Positions 8,146 through 16,882 of a stretch of 64,000 nt of DNA are shown one piece after another. How positions within the stretch are numbered: the first letter of the stretch is position 1; the number at the start of each line of letters is the position of its first letter. The stretch comes from Cellulomonas pakistanensis. Its GTDB lineage: Bacteria; Actinomycetota; Actinomycetes; Actinomycetales; Cellulomonadaceae. The stretch spans positions 62,001 through 126,000 of the forward strand of contig NZ_BONO01000010.1 of assembly GCF_016862755.1 (NCBI RefSeq). Reading direction: 5' to 3'. Made by a program: the position numbers and the translations under genes. The notes under the pieces were generated by a model, which was given only the letters and a program-made list of their open reading frames with translations, ran no database searches and was not told the DNA's origin.

Positions 8146-9560
8146 TCACCCTCCCCCAGCTCCGCCCGCAGGTCCGGACGGGCCTGCGCCTCTCCCGCGC
8201 CGCCGGGCACGGACGTCCCGCGGCCCCCGTGCGGGTCGTGCACCTGGGCCTCGGCGGGTTCGTCCGGGCGCACCAGGCCTGGTACACCGACAACGCGCCC
8301 GACGCCGCCGGCTGGGGCATCGCGGCCTTCACGGGGCGCTCCCGCGCGCTCGTCGAGGCGCTCGCGCCCCAGGACGGCCTGTACACGCTGGTCACGCGGG
8401 CACCCGACGGCGAGCGGCTGCGCGTCGTGTCGAGCCTGTCCGCGGTGCACGGCGGCGACGAGCACGACGCGTGGCTGGGCTACTGGGCCGACCGGGCCGT
8501 GGCCGTCGCGACGTTCACCGTGACCGAGGCCGGGTACGTCCGGGCGGCCGGCGGAGGGCTCGACACCGACCGCGAGGACGTGCGGGCGGACATCGCCGCG
8601 CTGCGCGCCGACCGGCACGCGCGCGTGCGCACGGCACCCGGGCGGGTCGTGGCCGGCCTGCGCCTGCGCCGCGCCACCGGCGCCGGACCGATGACCCTGC
8701 TGCCCTGCGACAACCTGCCGGACAACGGCCGCGCGCTGGAGCGGGTAGTGCTCGAGCTCGCCGACCTGGTCGACCCCGGGCTGGCCGAGTGGATCGTCGG
8801 GCACGTCGCGTTCGGCACCACGATGGTCGACCGGATCACCCCCGCCACGACGGACGGCGCCCGGGAGGCGGTGCGCGCCGCGACCGGGCTCGCCGACGCC
8901 GCGCCGGTGGCCACCGAGCCGTTCTCGGAGTGGGTCGTCGCCGGCGACTTCCCCGCCGGCCGGCCGGCGTGGGACGAGGTCGGCGCCCAGCTCGTCGACG
9001 ACGTGCTGCCCTTCGAGCGGCGCAAGCTCTGGCTGCTCAACGGCGCGCACTCGCTGCTCGCCTACGCGGGCGGTGCGCTCGGGCACCGGACGGTGGCGGA
9101 CGCGATCGCCGACCACCGGGTGCTCGGCTGGGTCGAGGCGTGGTGGGACGAGGCGAGCCGCCACCTGGCGCTGCCGCCGGACGAGATCACCGCGTACCGC
9201 CGGGCGCTGCTCGACCGGTTCGCCAACCCGCGGATCCAGCACCTGCTCGCGCAGATCGCCGCGGACGGCTCGGAGAAGCTGCCGGTGCGCGTGGCTCCGG
9301 TGCTGCGCGCCGAGTGCGAGGCCGGTCGCCTGCCGCTCGGTGCGTGCACCACGGTCGCCGCGTGGGTGCTGCGCCTCCGCGGCCACGGGGCGCCGGTGTC
9401 GGAGGCGCGGCCGGAGCGCGTGGCCGGGCTGGCGGACGGCTCGCTGGCCGACGCGGTGCGCGCGGTGCTCGGCCGCCTGGCGCCGGGCATGGGCGCGCAC
9501 GAGCCGCTGGTCGCGGCGGTCCTCGACCGCGCGCGGACGCTGGAGGCCCTCGCCGCCTGA
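8142..9560 (+). CDS. uxuB: Fructuronate reductase (mannitol dehydrogenase family)
   Basis: A 472-residue polyol/uronate oxidoreductase that reduces D-fructuronate to D-mannonate using NAD(P)H. The GTG start at 8142 overlaps the uxaC stop (GTGA). The N-terminal Rossmann segment RVVHLGLGGFVRAHQAWYTD matches the family, and the catalytic Lys-Asn-His cluster is visible in RRKLWLLNGAHSLLAYAGG. The central LLPCDNLPDNG and FGTTMVDRITP motifs also fit. Mannitol or other polyol dehydrogenase activity is possible from sequence alone; position with uxaC and uxuA makes UxuB the best call. Confidence 0.9.
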   Translation: MITLPQLRPQVRTGLRLSRAAGHGRPAAPVRVVHLGLGGFVRAHQAWYTDNAPDAAGWGIAAFTGRSRALVEALAPQDGLYTLVTRAPDGERLRVVSSLSAVHGGDEHDAWLGYWADRAVAVATFTVTEAGYVRAAGGGLDTDREDVRADIAALRADRHARVRTAPGRVVAGLRLRRATGAGPMTLLPCDNLPDNGRALERVVLELADLVDPGLAEWIVGHVAFGTTMVDRITPATTDGAREAVRAATGLADAAPVATEPFSEWVVAGDFPAGRPAWDEVGAQLVDDVLPFERRKLWLLNGAHSLLAYAGGALGHRTVADAIADHRVLGWVEAWWDEASRHLALPPDEITAYRRALLDRFANPRIQHLLAQIAADGSEKLPVRVAPVLRAECEAGRLPLGACTTVAAWVLRLRGHGAPVSEARPERVAGLADGSLADAVRAVLGRLAPGMGAHEPLVAAVLDRARTLEALAA

Positions 9561-9623
9561 CCCGCGCCGCGCCGCGCCGCCCCGCCCGTGCCGCCCGCGC
9601 CGCGCCGCCCACGCGCCCGCGCT

Positions 9624-9672
9624 CACCGGTCACCGGTCACCGGTCACCGGTCACCGGTCACCGGTCACCGGT
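9624..9672. repeat. Tandem heptanucleotide array (CACCGGT)7
   Basis: Seven perfect head-to-tail copies of CACCGGT at 9624-9672, followed by degenerate units (CACCGAT, CGTCGAT, CACCGAT) to about 9693. Each unit contains the palindrome ACCGGT. The tract lies between convergent uxuB and the GH42 gene, next to the long inverted repeat. Confidence 0.9.
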
Positions 9673-9697
9673 CACCGATCGTCGATCACCGATCGCC

Positions 9698-9759
9698 GTC
9701 GAGCTTGCAGTAACTGCGGGGTTCAGGCGTGAGAACCCCGCAGCTACTGCAAGCTCGAC
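9698..9759. terminator. Long inverted repeat between convergent genes
   Basis: Arms at 9698-9724 and 9733-9759 are 27 bases each with one G:U-type mismatch and an 8-base loop; the arms begin GTCGAGCTTGCAG and end in the complementary CTGCAAGCTCGAC. It is positioned to terminate transcripts from both uxuB and the GH42 operon. There is no U-tract and the arms are longer than usual, so it may instead be a dispersed palindromic (REP-like) element or a mobile-element remnant. Confidence 0.6.
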
Positions 9760-9839
9760 GCGCGATGGCGGGCGGACGTCGGCGCGCGAGCGCGGCGGCG
9801 CCGACCAGCGCGCGCCCGGCGCCGCGGGCGAGCCGACGG

Positions 9840-11936
9840 TCAGCGGCGGAGGACCACCACCTCCGCCGGGCCCAGCGTGATCGGCTCGCCGCGCGTCCAG
9901 CGCGCGTCCGTCAGCAGGTCCACCCCCTCCGCGTGCGCCGGCACCGTCACCGGCTCCGTCCCGTGGTGCAGCACCAGGTCGACCCGGTCGCCCGCCGTCG
10001 TCACCCGGGTCGCGAGCTCCAGCCCGGGCACGTCCGCGTACGGGCCGAGCAGGTCGTGCCGTCCGAGCGCCGTTCGGACGACGTGCGCCAGCCCCGCCTG
10101 CGCCAGCTCGGTCCCGAGGTACCAGACGTGCCCCTCCGGGCCGCCGTCCGCGCCGGGCACGACGTTCCGCGTGACCGCGGGCTCGCCGGCGTAGAAGTCT
10201 GCGCCGTACCGCGCCATCACCTCGGCGCCCTCGGGGACCAGGATCTCGAAGACCATGCGCCCGTCGACGGTCGGCGCCCCGGCGCCCGCGAACGCCACCG
10301 GGTTGGCCACCGCGGGCTCCGCCGCGTCCGTCTCCGCCACCCGCACGCCGGCCAGCCCCGCGAGCGGCCCGGGCACGTCGGCGAGGAACCGCCGGTCGTC
10401 CTCGTCGACGCGCCCCGACAGGTACCCGGTCAGCACGGTTCCGCCACGACCCGCGACCTCGCCCAGCCGCGACGCCAGGTCGCCCTTCACCATGTGCAGC
10501 AGCGGCGCCGCGACCACGTCGTAGCCCGACAGGTCCGCGGTCACCGGGACGACGTCGACCTGCGCGCCGGCGTCCCAGAACGCCCGGCCCCACTCGAGCA
10601 GCGTCGGCAGGTAGCGGACCAGCCGATTCGGGCCGTCCGCCATCTCGACCGCCCACCACGAGTCCCAGTCGACCAGCAGCGCCGTCCGGGCCGGCGTCCG
10701 GGCGCCGAGCAGCACGTCCCCGACCCGCGACAGCTCGGCCCCCAGCCCGGCGACCTCCCGGAACGCGCGGGTGTCGAGCCGGCCGGAGTGGTCGAGCACC
10801 GCGCCGTGCGTCATCTCGCAGGCACCTCGGGAGGCGCGCATCTGGAAGAACAGGACCGAGTCCGCCCCGTGGGCGACGGCCTGCCAGGACCACAGCCGCA
10901 CGATCCCCGGCCGGCGCACCGGGTTGACGTCGCGGGACGCCGTGACGGTCGGAGTCTGCTCCATGAGCCAGAACGGCGCGCCGTCCTTGAGACCGCGCAT
11001 GAGGTCATGGGTCAGCGCGGTGCGCCACGGCTCGTCGCTGCGCGGCGGGTAGTTGTCCCACGACGCGAAGTCGAGGTGCGGCGCCCAGCGGTGGTAGTCG
11101 AGCGGCTGGAAGAACCCCATGAAGTTGGTCGTCACCGGCAGGTCGGAGTGCGCGCGGATCGCCGCCTTCTCCTCGCAGAACTGGCGGATCGCGTTGTCGG
11201 TGCTGAACCGGTAGTAGTCGAGCGTGATGCCCTGGAACGCGGTGTACCCGCGGCCCTTCCAGTGCTCGGTGAGGGCGCTCGGCGGCTCGATCTCGTCCCA
11301 GTCGGTGAACCGGTGCGACCAGAACGTCGCGTTCCACGCCTCGTTCAGCGCGTCGAGCGTGCCGTACCGGGCGCGCAGCCAGACCCGGAACTCCGCCGCG
11401 CACAGGTCGCAGTAGCAGGCTCCGCCGTCGCCGCCGTACTCGTTGCCGATGTGCCACGCGATCACCGCCGGGTGGTCGGCGTACCGCTCGGCGATGCGAC
11501 CGGCGATGCCCGCGGCCAGGCGGCGGAACGCCGGGGACGACCAGCACGCGTTGTGCCGCTGGCCGTACCGGTGCTTGCGCCCCTCGAAGTCGACGCGCGT
11601 CACCTCCGGGTACGCGTGGGCGATCCACGGGGACAGCGCGCCGGTGCCGGTGGCGAGGCAGACCTGGCGGCCCTCGTCGGCCGCGCGCTGCACGATCTCG
11701 TCCAGGACCGTGAAGTCGAACGTTTCCTCGGCGGGCTGGGTGAGCGACCAGCTGAACACGCCGAGCGTCACCGTGGTGATCCGGGCGGCGTCGAAGGCGG
11801 CGTAGTCCGCGTCCCAGACGTCCTTGCCCCACTGCTCGGGGTTGTAGTCGCCGCCGTAGGCGATCGAGTCCGTGCGCGGCAGCCGCGCCGGGGTCCGCTC
11901 GGGCACGCCGGTGCGCAGCGGCTGGGCGTCAGTCAT
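9840..11936 (-). CDS. GH42 beta-galactosidase / alpha-L-arabinopyranosidase-type enzyme
   Basis: A 698-residue glycoside hydrolase family 42 enzyme without signal peptide, so cytoplasmic. The N-terminal YGGDYNPEQW opens the TIM barrel. The acid/base is Glu166 in WHIGNEYG and the nucleophile is Glu325 in FWLMEQTPT. The zinc-type cysteines are seen at Cys131 and in CYCDLC (173-178). Trimerisation and C-terminal domains follow. It is the last gene of the GH3-to-GH42 operon and its start overlaps the DUF624 gene stop by eight bases. In this xylan context it may remove galactose or arabinose side units from imported oligosaccharides (inference). Confidence 0.9.
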   Translation of the reverse strand: MTDAQPLRTGVPERTPARLPRTDSIAYGGDYNPEQWGKDVWDADYAAFDAARITTVTLGVFSWSLTQPAEETFDFTVLDEIVQRAADEGRQVCLATGTGALSPWIAHAYPEVTRVDFEGRKHRYGQRHNACWSSPAFRRLAAGIAGRIAERYADHPAVIAWHIGNEYGGDGGACYCDLCAAEFRVWLRARYGTLDALNEAWNATFWSHRFTDWDEIEPPSALTEHWKGRGYTAFQGITLDYYRFSTDNAIRQFCEEKAAIRAHSDLPVTTNFMGFFQPLDYHRWAPHLDFASWDNYPPRSDEPWRTALTHDLMRGLKDGAPFWLMEQTPTVTASRDVNPVRRPGIVRLWSWQAVAHGADSVLFFQMRASRGACEMTHGAVLDHSGRLDTRAFREVAGLGAELSRVGDVLLGARTPARTALLVDWDSWWAVEMADGPNRLVRYLPTLLEWGRAFWDAGAQVDVVPVTADLSGYDVVAAPLLHMVKGDLASRLGEVAGRGGTVLTGYLSGRVDEDDRRFLADVPGPLAGLAGVRVAETDAAEPAVANPVAFAGAGAPTVDGRMVFEILVPEGAEVMARYGADFYAGEPAVTRNVVPGADGGPEGHVWYLGTELAQAGLAHVVRTALGRHDLLGPYADVPGLELATRVTTAGDRVDLVLHHGTEPVTVPAHAEGVDLLTDARWTRGEPITLGPAEVVVLRR

Positions 11937-12624
11937 GGACGGTGAACCTCTCGGTGACGTCGGCGACGAGCGGGCGGGCCATCACGTGCAGCAGCAGCAC
12001 GCCGGCCCAGGCGAGCAGCAGGGTGACCACGTCGAACGCGAGCGCGGTCACGGTCGCGCCGACCAGCAGCAGGCTCAGCACGCCGAGGCTGAACCGCCAC
12101 TGCGGCACCACCTGCGCGAGCGCGATCCGCACCGCGTCCCGCAGCCGGAAGGCGAACCGCGCCTGCAGCACGGCCAGGTGCCCGCCGACGACGGACAGCA
12201 GCGCCGCGAGCACGAGGCCCGCCGGGCGGAGCGCCGCCCCGCCCGGCACCAGCTCGGCGTGCGCGGCGTTGAGCGCGAGCACCGTCAGCACGGCCAGCAG
12301 CGGCGCCCACCAGGCGAGGGTCCCGAGCGCGTCCCGGCGGTACGCGCGCCAGAACCCGCGCGACGGGGACAGGTCCTGGTCGACCTCCCACGACCGGGCC
12401 GCGGCGAGCCCAGCGACCAGCGCGGGCCCGACCGGCAGCAGCGCGACGGCGTACAGCGGCAGGTTGGCGGCGGAGCGGTCGAGCAGCACGACCAGGACGG
12501 CGGTCGGCAGCGTGGTGAGGACGAGCAGCGCCTCCAGCACCAGGACCCGGTAGAGCGCGGCGGTCCCGCGGGACAGCGCGCCGGGGCCGACCTCGCCGTC
12601 GTTCCAGGCGCGCGCGCCGCTCAC
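11929..12624 (-). CDS. DUF624 (YesL-type) membrane protein
   Basis: A 231-residue membrane protein with about five to six hydrophobic segments (for example VLVLEALLVLTTLPTAVLVV, LYAVALLPVGPALVAGLAAA and LGVLSLLLVGATVTALAFDV). The GTG start at 12624 overlaps the GH39 stop (GTGA). The GALSRGTAALYRVLVLEALL N-terminus and the EVDQDLSPSRGFWRAYRRD loop resemble YesL/DUF624 proteins, which co-occur with ABC oligosaccharide importers and glycosidases. Its molecular role is unknown; an accessory function for the adjacent transporter is possible. Confidence 0.75.
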   Translation of the reverse strand: MSGARAWNDGEVGPGALSRGTAALYRVLVLEALLVLTTLPTAVLVVLLDRSAANLPLYAVALLPVGPALVAGLAAARSWEVDQDLSPSRGFWRAYRRDALGTLAWWAPLLAVLTVLALNAAHAELVPGGAALRPAGLVLAALLSVVGGHLAVLQARFAFRLRDAVRIALAQVVPQWRFSLGVLSLLLVGATVTALAFDVVTLLLAWAGVLLLHVMARPLVADVTERFTVHD

Positions 12625-14171
12625 CGGGCACCCCCGGCCGCGTCCGGCGCACCGGCCCCCAGCAGCCGCCCGTCGTCCGTCCACGCCGGCGCCTCGTCCG
12701 GCGCCCCGGCGACCTCGACCAGCGCGATCCCGTGCCGCCCGAGCGCGACGTCGACCGCCCACCGCCCCGCCGACGCCGACACCCGGCGCACGGTCAGGGA
12801 CGGCGCCGACGCGTCGTGCAGGTCCGCGAGCGCCCGGCGGTCCGGCGCGAGCGGGCTGCCCATCGCCTGCCACGCGGCGCGGACGTTGCCTCGCTCCGCG
12901 TCGACGTGCCGCTCGGTGACCACAGCCGGGCCCGCGCCGGGCAGGTCGAGCCGCACCCGGTGCCCCGCCTCCGCCACCCGCGCGCCGTCGAGCGGCTGCC
13001 ACAGCAGCGCCGAGATCCGGCCGTCGGGGTGCCGCGTCACCAGGTGGTCGTCCCCGCGGGCCAGCACCGCGGGCCCGAGCCGCGCCATGAACGCGTAGAG
13101 GTGGAACGCCGGCTTGCGCAGCTGGCGGTGGCCGAGCAGGCCGAACCCGCCGTGCAGCGGCGCGGTCGGGACGCCCTCCTCCTCGAACACGTCGCACAGC
13201 GTCCAGTAGGAGAACGAGTCGACCAGGTCGCCGCCGCCCGCCAGCACCGGCGCGAGGTACGCCGCCTGGTACGCGGTGTCGTGGATCGGGTTGTCCGGCC
13301 GGTAGGACGAGGAGAACTCGGTGATGTGCACCGGCAGCCCGTCGAGCGCGGTCCCCGCCAGCAGCGCCCGCGGCGTCGCGAGCTGCGCGAGCAGGTCCTG
13401 CGGCGGCCGCAGCGTCTGGTAGGTCCCGAACGGCACGTGCTGCGCGGGGCCGGACGTGTACGCGTGCTTGCTGACGAAGTCGCACGGCAGGCCCTCGCGC
13501 TCGACGAGGTCGGCGAACCGCGGCAGCCAGTCGTCGGCGCCGGGCGACACCGCGGGGCCGCCGACGGGGATGTCGGCGTCCACGTCCTTCACGGCGCGGG
13601 CGCTGGCGGCGTACAGGCGGTGGTACGCCGCCTCGTCGGCGCCCTCCCAGAACACCGGGAGGTTCGGCTCGTTCCACACCTCGACCGGCCAGGTGCGCAC
13701 CTGCTCGATCCCGTACCGGTCGACCAGGTGAGTCAGGAGCGCGCGGACCAGCTCGGCCCACGCGTCGTGGTCCCGCGGCGGCGTCACGTTCCCGCGCCAC
13801 CAGAACTGCGTCTGGTCCCCGGACGCCAGCGCGGCGGGCATGAAGCCGAGCTCGACGAACGGCGCCACCCCGGCCTCCAGCCAGGTGTCGACCACCTGGT
13901 CGACGTAGGCGAACCCGTACCGGGTGCCGGCGCGGCCGTCGTGCGACCACGGCCGGACCAGGCCCATGTCGTCGTGCAGCAGGCCGTGCGCGCGGGTGGC
14001 GCGGAACCCGATCTCGTCCTGCACGACGGCGAGCGAGTCGCGGTAGTCGGCGTGCAGCACCTCGCGGGTGCGGCCGGTGCCGACGCAGGCGCGCCAGGCG
14101 TCCGGCAGGGCGGCGACGGGCTGGGACGGGACGACGACCGGCGCGGCACCGGCCGGGGTGGTGCTGGACAT
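12621..14171 (-). CDS. GH39 beta-xylosidase
   Basis: A 516-residue family GH39 enzyme with no signal peptide. The acid/base Glu168 lies in VEVWNEPNLP and the nucleophile Glu285 in VHITEFSSSY; both environments are canonical for GH39 xylan 1,4-beta-xylosidases. The GLLHDDMG and DFVSKHAY segments also match. Expected to release xylose from the non-reducing ends of short xylo-oligosaccharides in the cytoplasm. It follows the binding-protein gene after an 88-base gap containing a strong hairpin, and overlaps the DUF624 gene by four bases. Confidence 0.88.
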   Translation of the reverse strand: MSSTTPAGAAPVVVPSQPVAALPDAWRACVGTGRTREVLHADYRDSLAVVQDEIGFRATRAHGLLHDDMGLVRPWSHDGRAGTRYGFAYVDQVVDTWLEAGVAPFVELGFMPAALASGDQTQFWWRGNVTPPRDHDAWAELVRALLTHLVDRYGIEQVRTWPVEVWNEPNLPVFWEGADEAAYHRLYAASARAVKDVDADIPVGGPAVSPGADDWLPRFADLVEREGLPCDFVSKHAYTSGPAQHVPFGTYQTLRPPQDLLAQLATPRALLAGTALDGLPVHITEFSSSYRPDNPIHDTAYQAAYLAPVLAGGGDLVDSFSYWTLCDVFEEEGVPTAPLHGGFGLLGHRQLRKPAFHLYAFMARLGPAVLARGDDHLVTRHPDGRISALLWQPLDGARVAEAGHRVRLDLPGAGPAVVTERHVDAERGNVRAAWQAMGSPLAPDRRALADLHDASAPSLTVRRVSASAGRWAVDVALGRHGIALVEVAGAPDEAPAWTDDGRLLGAGAPDAAGGAR

Positions 14172-14208
14172 GCGGGGCCTCTCGGGTGGTGCGAGCGGGA
14201 GCGGCCGC

Positions 14209-14247
14209 CGCCCCGGGGCGCGCGAGGGCAGTGCGCGCCCCGGGGCG
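14209..14247 (-). terminator. Intra-operon hairpin after the binding-protein gene
   Basis: Perfect 15-base arms (14209-14223 and 14233-14247, GCGCGCCCCGGGGCG type) with a 9-base loop between the solute-binding-protein gene and GH39. Such hairpins often stabilise or partly terminate the transcript so that the binding protein is made in excess over downstream enzymes. Confidence 0.55.
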
Positions 14248-14259
14248 ACGGAGCCGGGG

Positions 14260-15900
14260 TCAGCCGTTGTCCGCCACGTAGCGCTCGCGCGCGCCGTTGA
14301 CGATGTCGACGTACTGCGTCGCGCCCTTGGCCTCGTAGTCGGCGACGAACGCGTCCCACTCGGACAGGTCGCGCTGGCCGAGGATGAACTGGACGGTCGC
14401 CTGCGAGACGGCGTCCCGCAGCGTCGTGTCGATCAGCGCGAGCTGCTCGCTCTCGGTCTCGTCCAGCGGGGCCGGCGGGGCGAGGTCGATCATGTCGTAG
14501 TCGGCGACGGACTCCTGGAACGCGATCTCGTCCTCGGAGAACGTCGACCACAGCAGCTCGGTGGCCCCGCCGTAGGCGAAGTTGCCGCCCGCGAAGCCGA
14601 AGTCCTTCTGCAGGTGCTTCGTGCCCGACGGGTTCAGCCCGACGTAGTCGACGTCGGCGGCGAGGGTGCGGGTGCCGTCGGCGGCCTTCTCGAAGGTCGT
14701 GCCCTCGACGCCCCACTTGGTGAACTCCTGGCCCTCGTCCGAGTAGAACAGCCAGTCGATGAACTGCATCATCGCGACGAAGTTCGGCGAGTCCGCCGCG
14801 TCCGCGTTGATCATGATGCCGTTCTCCGTCTGGGAGACGGGGTTCAGCACGCAGCCGGCGTCCCCGCACGGGAACGGCATCTTCGCGACCGTGGCCTCGG
14901 GCGCGTTCGACGCGAGACCGGGCTCGTACTCGTTGACGATGCTCTGCGCGTTGGCGCCGATCGCCACCGACTTCCCGGTGACGAACTTCTGGATCGCGGA
15001 GTCGTCGTCCTGCGTGAAGCTCTCCGGGTCCATCAGGCCGTCCGCCACCAGGCCGTGGAAGTACTCGACCATGGCCTTGTACTCCGGCATGGCGGCGGTG
15101 GCCACGAACTCGTCGGCGTCGCCGTCCCAGGTGGCGTTGTTGTAGCCCCACCCGCCGGCGGTGCCGAACCCGAGCGCCGCGATGTTCAGCAGGTTGCCGC
15201 CCGGGTAGGTCTCGGAGAACCGGTCGGAGAACGGGTACTCGTCCGGGTTCGCCTCCTTGATGGCCTCGAGCGTGGTGCGGAACTCGTCCCACGAGGTCGG
15301 CACGTCGAGGCCTAGCTCGTCCAGCACGTCGGTGCGCAGCGCGATCGAGTAGTCCTGCCACGGCGCCTCGTGCAGGCCGGGCAGCACGTAGAACTTGCCG
15401 TCCGCCTGGCGGAGCTGGTCGATGTTCGCCTCGAGCCCCCAGTCGGCGACCTTCTGCTGGAAGTTCGGCATGAGGTCGACGTAGTCGGACACGGGGAGGA
15501 TCGCGCCGGACGACACGAACGCGTCCTCCTGGCCCGGGTACGTCTTGGCGATGATGTCCGGGGCGTCGCCCGCGCCGATCAGCAGGCTGCGCTTCTGCTC
15601 GTAGTCGCTCATCGGGACGAGCGTCGGGTCGAGCGTGACGTCGGTGCGCGCGGTGATCTCGGACCACAGGAGCCAGTCGTCCTGCGACGGGTAGTTGGGG
15701 TGGTCGGAGAACAGCAGCGAGAAGGAGAGCGGCTCGGTGGCGGTGAACTGGTCGCCGGCGGCGTAGTCCTCCATCGCGCCGGTCCGGTTGTCGAGGCCCG
15801 AGGTCTCCTCGTCGCCCTCGGACCCGCCGGAGCAGGCGGTCAGGGCCAGGGCGAGGGCGGCGACGGCGGCGAGGCCGCGCGCCCGCGTGCGCTGGGACAT
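14260..15900 (-). CDS. ABC oligosaccharide-binding lipoprotein (LplA/AguE type)
   Basis: A 546-residue extracellular solute-binding lipoprotein. The start at 15900 is preceded by GAAAGGAAC. A signal peptide ends in LALALTACSGG, with Cys as the lipidation site. The mature protein has family-1 binding-protein motifs: WSEITARTDVTLDPTLVP, RSLLIGAGDAPDII, and LDELGLDVPTSWDEF. It belongs to the large LplA/YtcQ subfamily that pairs with LplB- and YtcP-type permeases, as found just upstream. The probable ligand is a (glucurono)xylo-oligosaccharide, by analogy with the AguEFG importer of Geobacillus; this is inferred from the enzyme content. Confidence 0.85.
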   Translation of the reverse strand: MSQRTRARGLAAVAALALALTACSGGSEGDEETSGLDNRTGAMEDYAAGDQFTATEPLSFSLLFSDHPNYPSQDDWLLWSEITARTDVTLDPTLVPMSDYEQKRSLLIGAGDAPDIIAKTYPGQEDAFVSSGAILPVSDYVDLMPNFQQKVADWGLEANIDQLRQADGKFYVLPGLHEAPWQDYSIALRTDVLDELGLDVPTSWDEFRTTLEAIKEANPDEYPFSDRFSETYPGGNLLNIAALGFGTAGGWGYNNATWDGDADEFVATAAMPEYKAMVEYFHGLVADGLMDPESFTQDDDSAIQKFVTGKSVAIGANAQSIVNEYEPGLASNAPEATVAKMPFPCGDAGCVLNPVSQTENGIMINADAADSPNFVAMMQFIDWLFYSDEGQEFTKWGVEGTTFEKAADGTRTLAADVDYVGLNPSGTKHLQKDFGFAGGNFAYGGATELLWSTFSEDEIAFQESVADYDMIDLAPPAPLDETESEQLALIDTTLRDAVSQATVQFILGQRDLSEWDAFVADYEAKGATQYVDIVNGARERYVADNG

Positions 15901-15958
15901 GGGTGTTCCTTTCGTGACGAACATCGTCGTTTGTCGCGGGAGGGGAGAGCAGCGGGGG

Positions 15959-16882
15959 TCAGCCCTTGACGGAGCCGAGCATCACCCCCGAGACGAAGTA
16001 CCTCTGGACGAACGGGTAGACGCAGAGGATCGGGAGGACGGTGAGCACCATCGTCACGGACTGGATGTTGGCCGAGACCTGCGCGACGTCGGCGGCCGCG
16101 GCGCCCGTGGACTGGGCGGTCGACGACCCGGCGATCAGGTTGCGCAGGTAGACGGTGACCGGGAACAGCTCGGACTTGTCCATGTAGAGGAACGCCGCGA
16201 ACCACGAGTTCCAGAAGCTCACCGCGTAGAACAGCAGCATCGTGGCGATGACCGCCTTCGACAGCGGGATGACGATCTTCCACAGGATCCGGTAGGTGCC
16301 CAGGCCGTCGATCTGCGCGGCCTCCTCGAGCTCCGCCGGCAGGTTCTCGAAGAACGCCTTCATCACCAGCAGGTTGAACACGCTGATCGCGTTCGGCAGG
16401 ACGATCGCCCACAGCGAGTTCTTCAGCCCGAGGCTCGTGATGAGCACGTAATTCGGGATGAGGCCGCCGTTGAAGAACATCGTGAACACGGCGATCCCGA
16501 TCAGGACCGTGCGCCCGCGCAGGTGGTGCTTCGAGATGACGTACGCATAGCAGGTGGTGAGCACGAGGGCGATGGCCGTCGCGACCACCGTGTAGATCAC
16601 GGTGTTCTTGTAGTTGGTCCAGAACATCGCGTCGCTCATGACGAGCTCGTACGTCGTCAGGTTGAACCCGACCGGCCAGATGTTGACCTGCCCGGACCGG
16701 ATCGCGGTGTCCGAGCTGAACGACCGCGCGATGATCATGAGGAACGGGTAGAGGGTCACGGCGACGACACCGAGCATCGCCACCACGTTGAAGACCTTGA
16801 ACACCCGGTACCCGCGGGAGTCCTTCATCAGGGAGCCCTTGCGCGCCGGCAGGGGGCCGGCGGCGGTCTCGACGGTCGTCAC
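15959..16882 (-). CDS. ABC sugar permease (YtcP/AguG type)
   Basis: A 307-residue inner-membrane permease with six predicted membrane helices. The GTG start at 16882 overlaps the stop of the preceding permease (GTGA). The cytoplasmic EAA loop is clear: ELEEAAQIDGLGTYRILWKI then VIPLSKAVIA. It ends VSGVMLGSVKG, typical of the subfamily. It forms a heterodimer with the neighbouring LplB-type permease. No ATPase gene is in this operon, so a shared MsiK-like ATPase encoded elsewhere is expected, as in other actinobacteria. Confidence 0.88.
   Translation of the reverse strand: MTTVETAAGPLPARKGSLMKDSRGYRVFKVFNVVAMLGVVAVTLYPFLMIIARSFSSDTAIRSGQVNIWPVGFNLTTYELVMSDAMFWTNYKNTVIYTVVATAIALVLTTCYAYVISKHHLRGRTVLIGIAVFTMFFNGGLIPNYVLITSLGLKNSLWAIVLPNAISVFNLLVMKAFFENLPAELEEAAQIDGLGTYRILWKIVIPLSKAVIATMLLFYAVSFWNSWFAAFLYMDKSELFPVTVYLRNLIAGSSTAQSTGAAAADVAQVSANIQSVTMVLTVLPILCVYPFVQRYFVSGVMLGSVKG

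Noticed and set aside
9624..9693. Possible CRISPR array
   Set aside because: The repeat unit is only seven bases with no spacers and no cas genes nearby; it is a simple tandem repeat.
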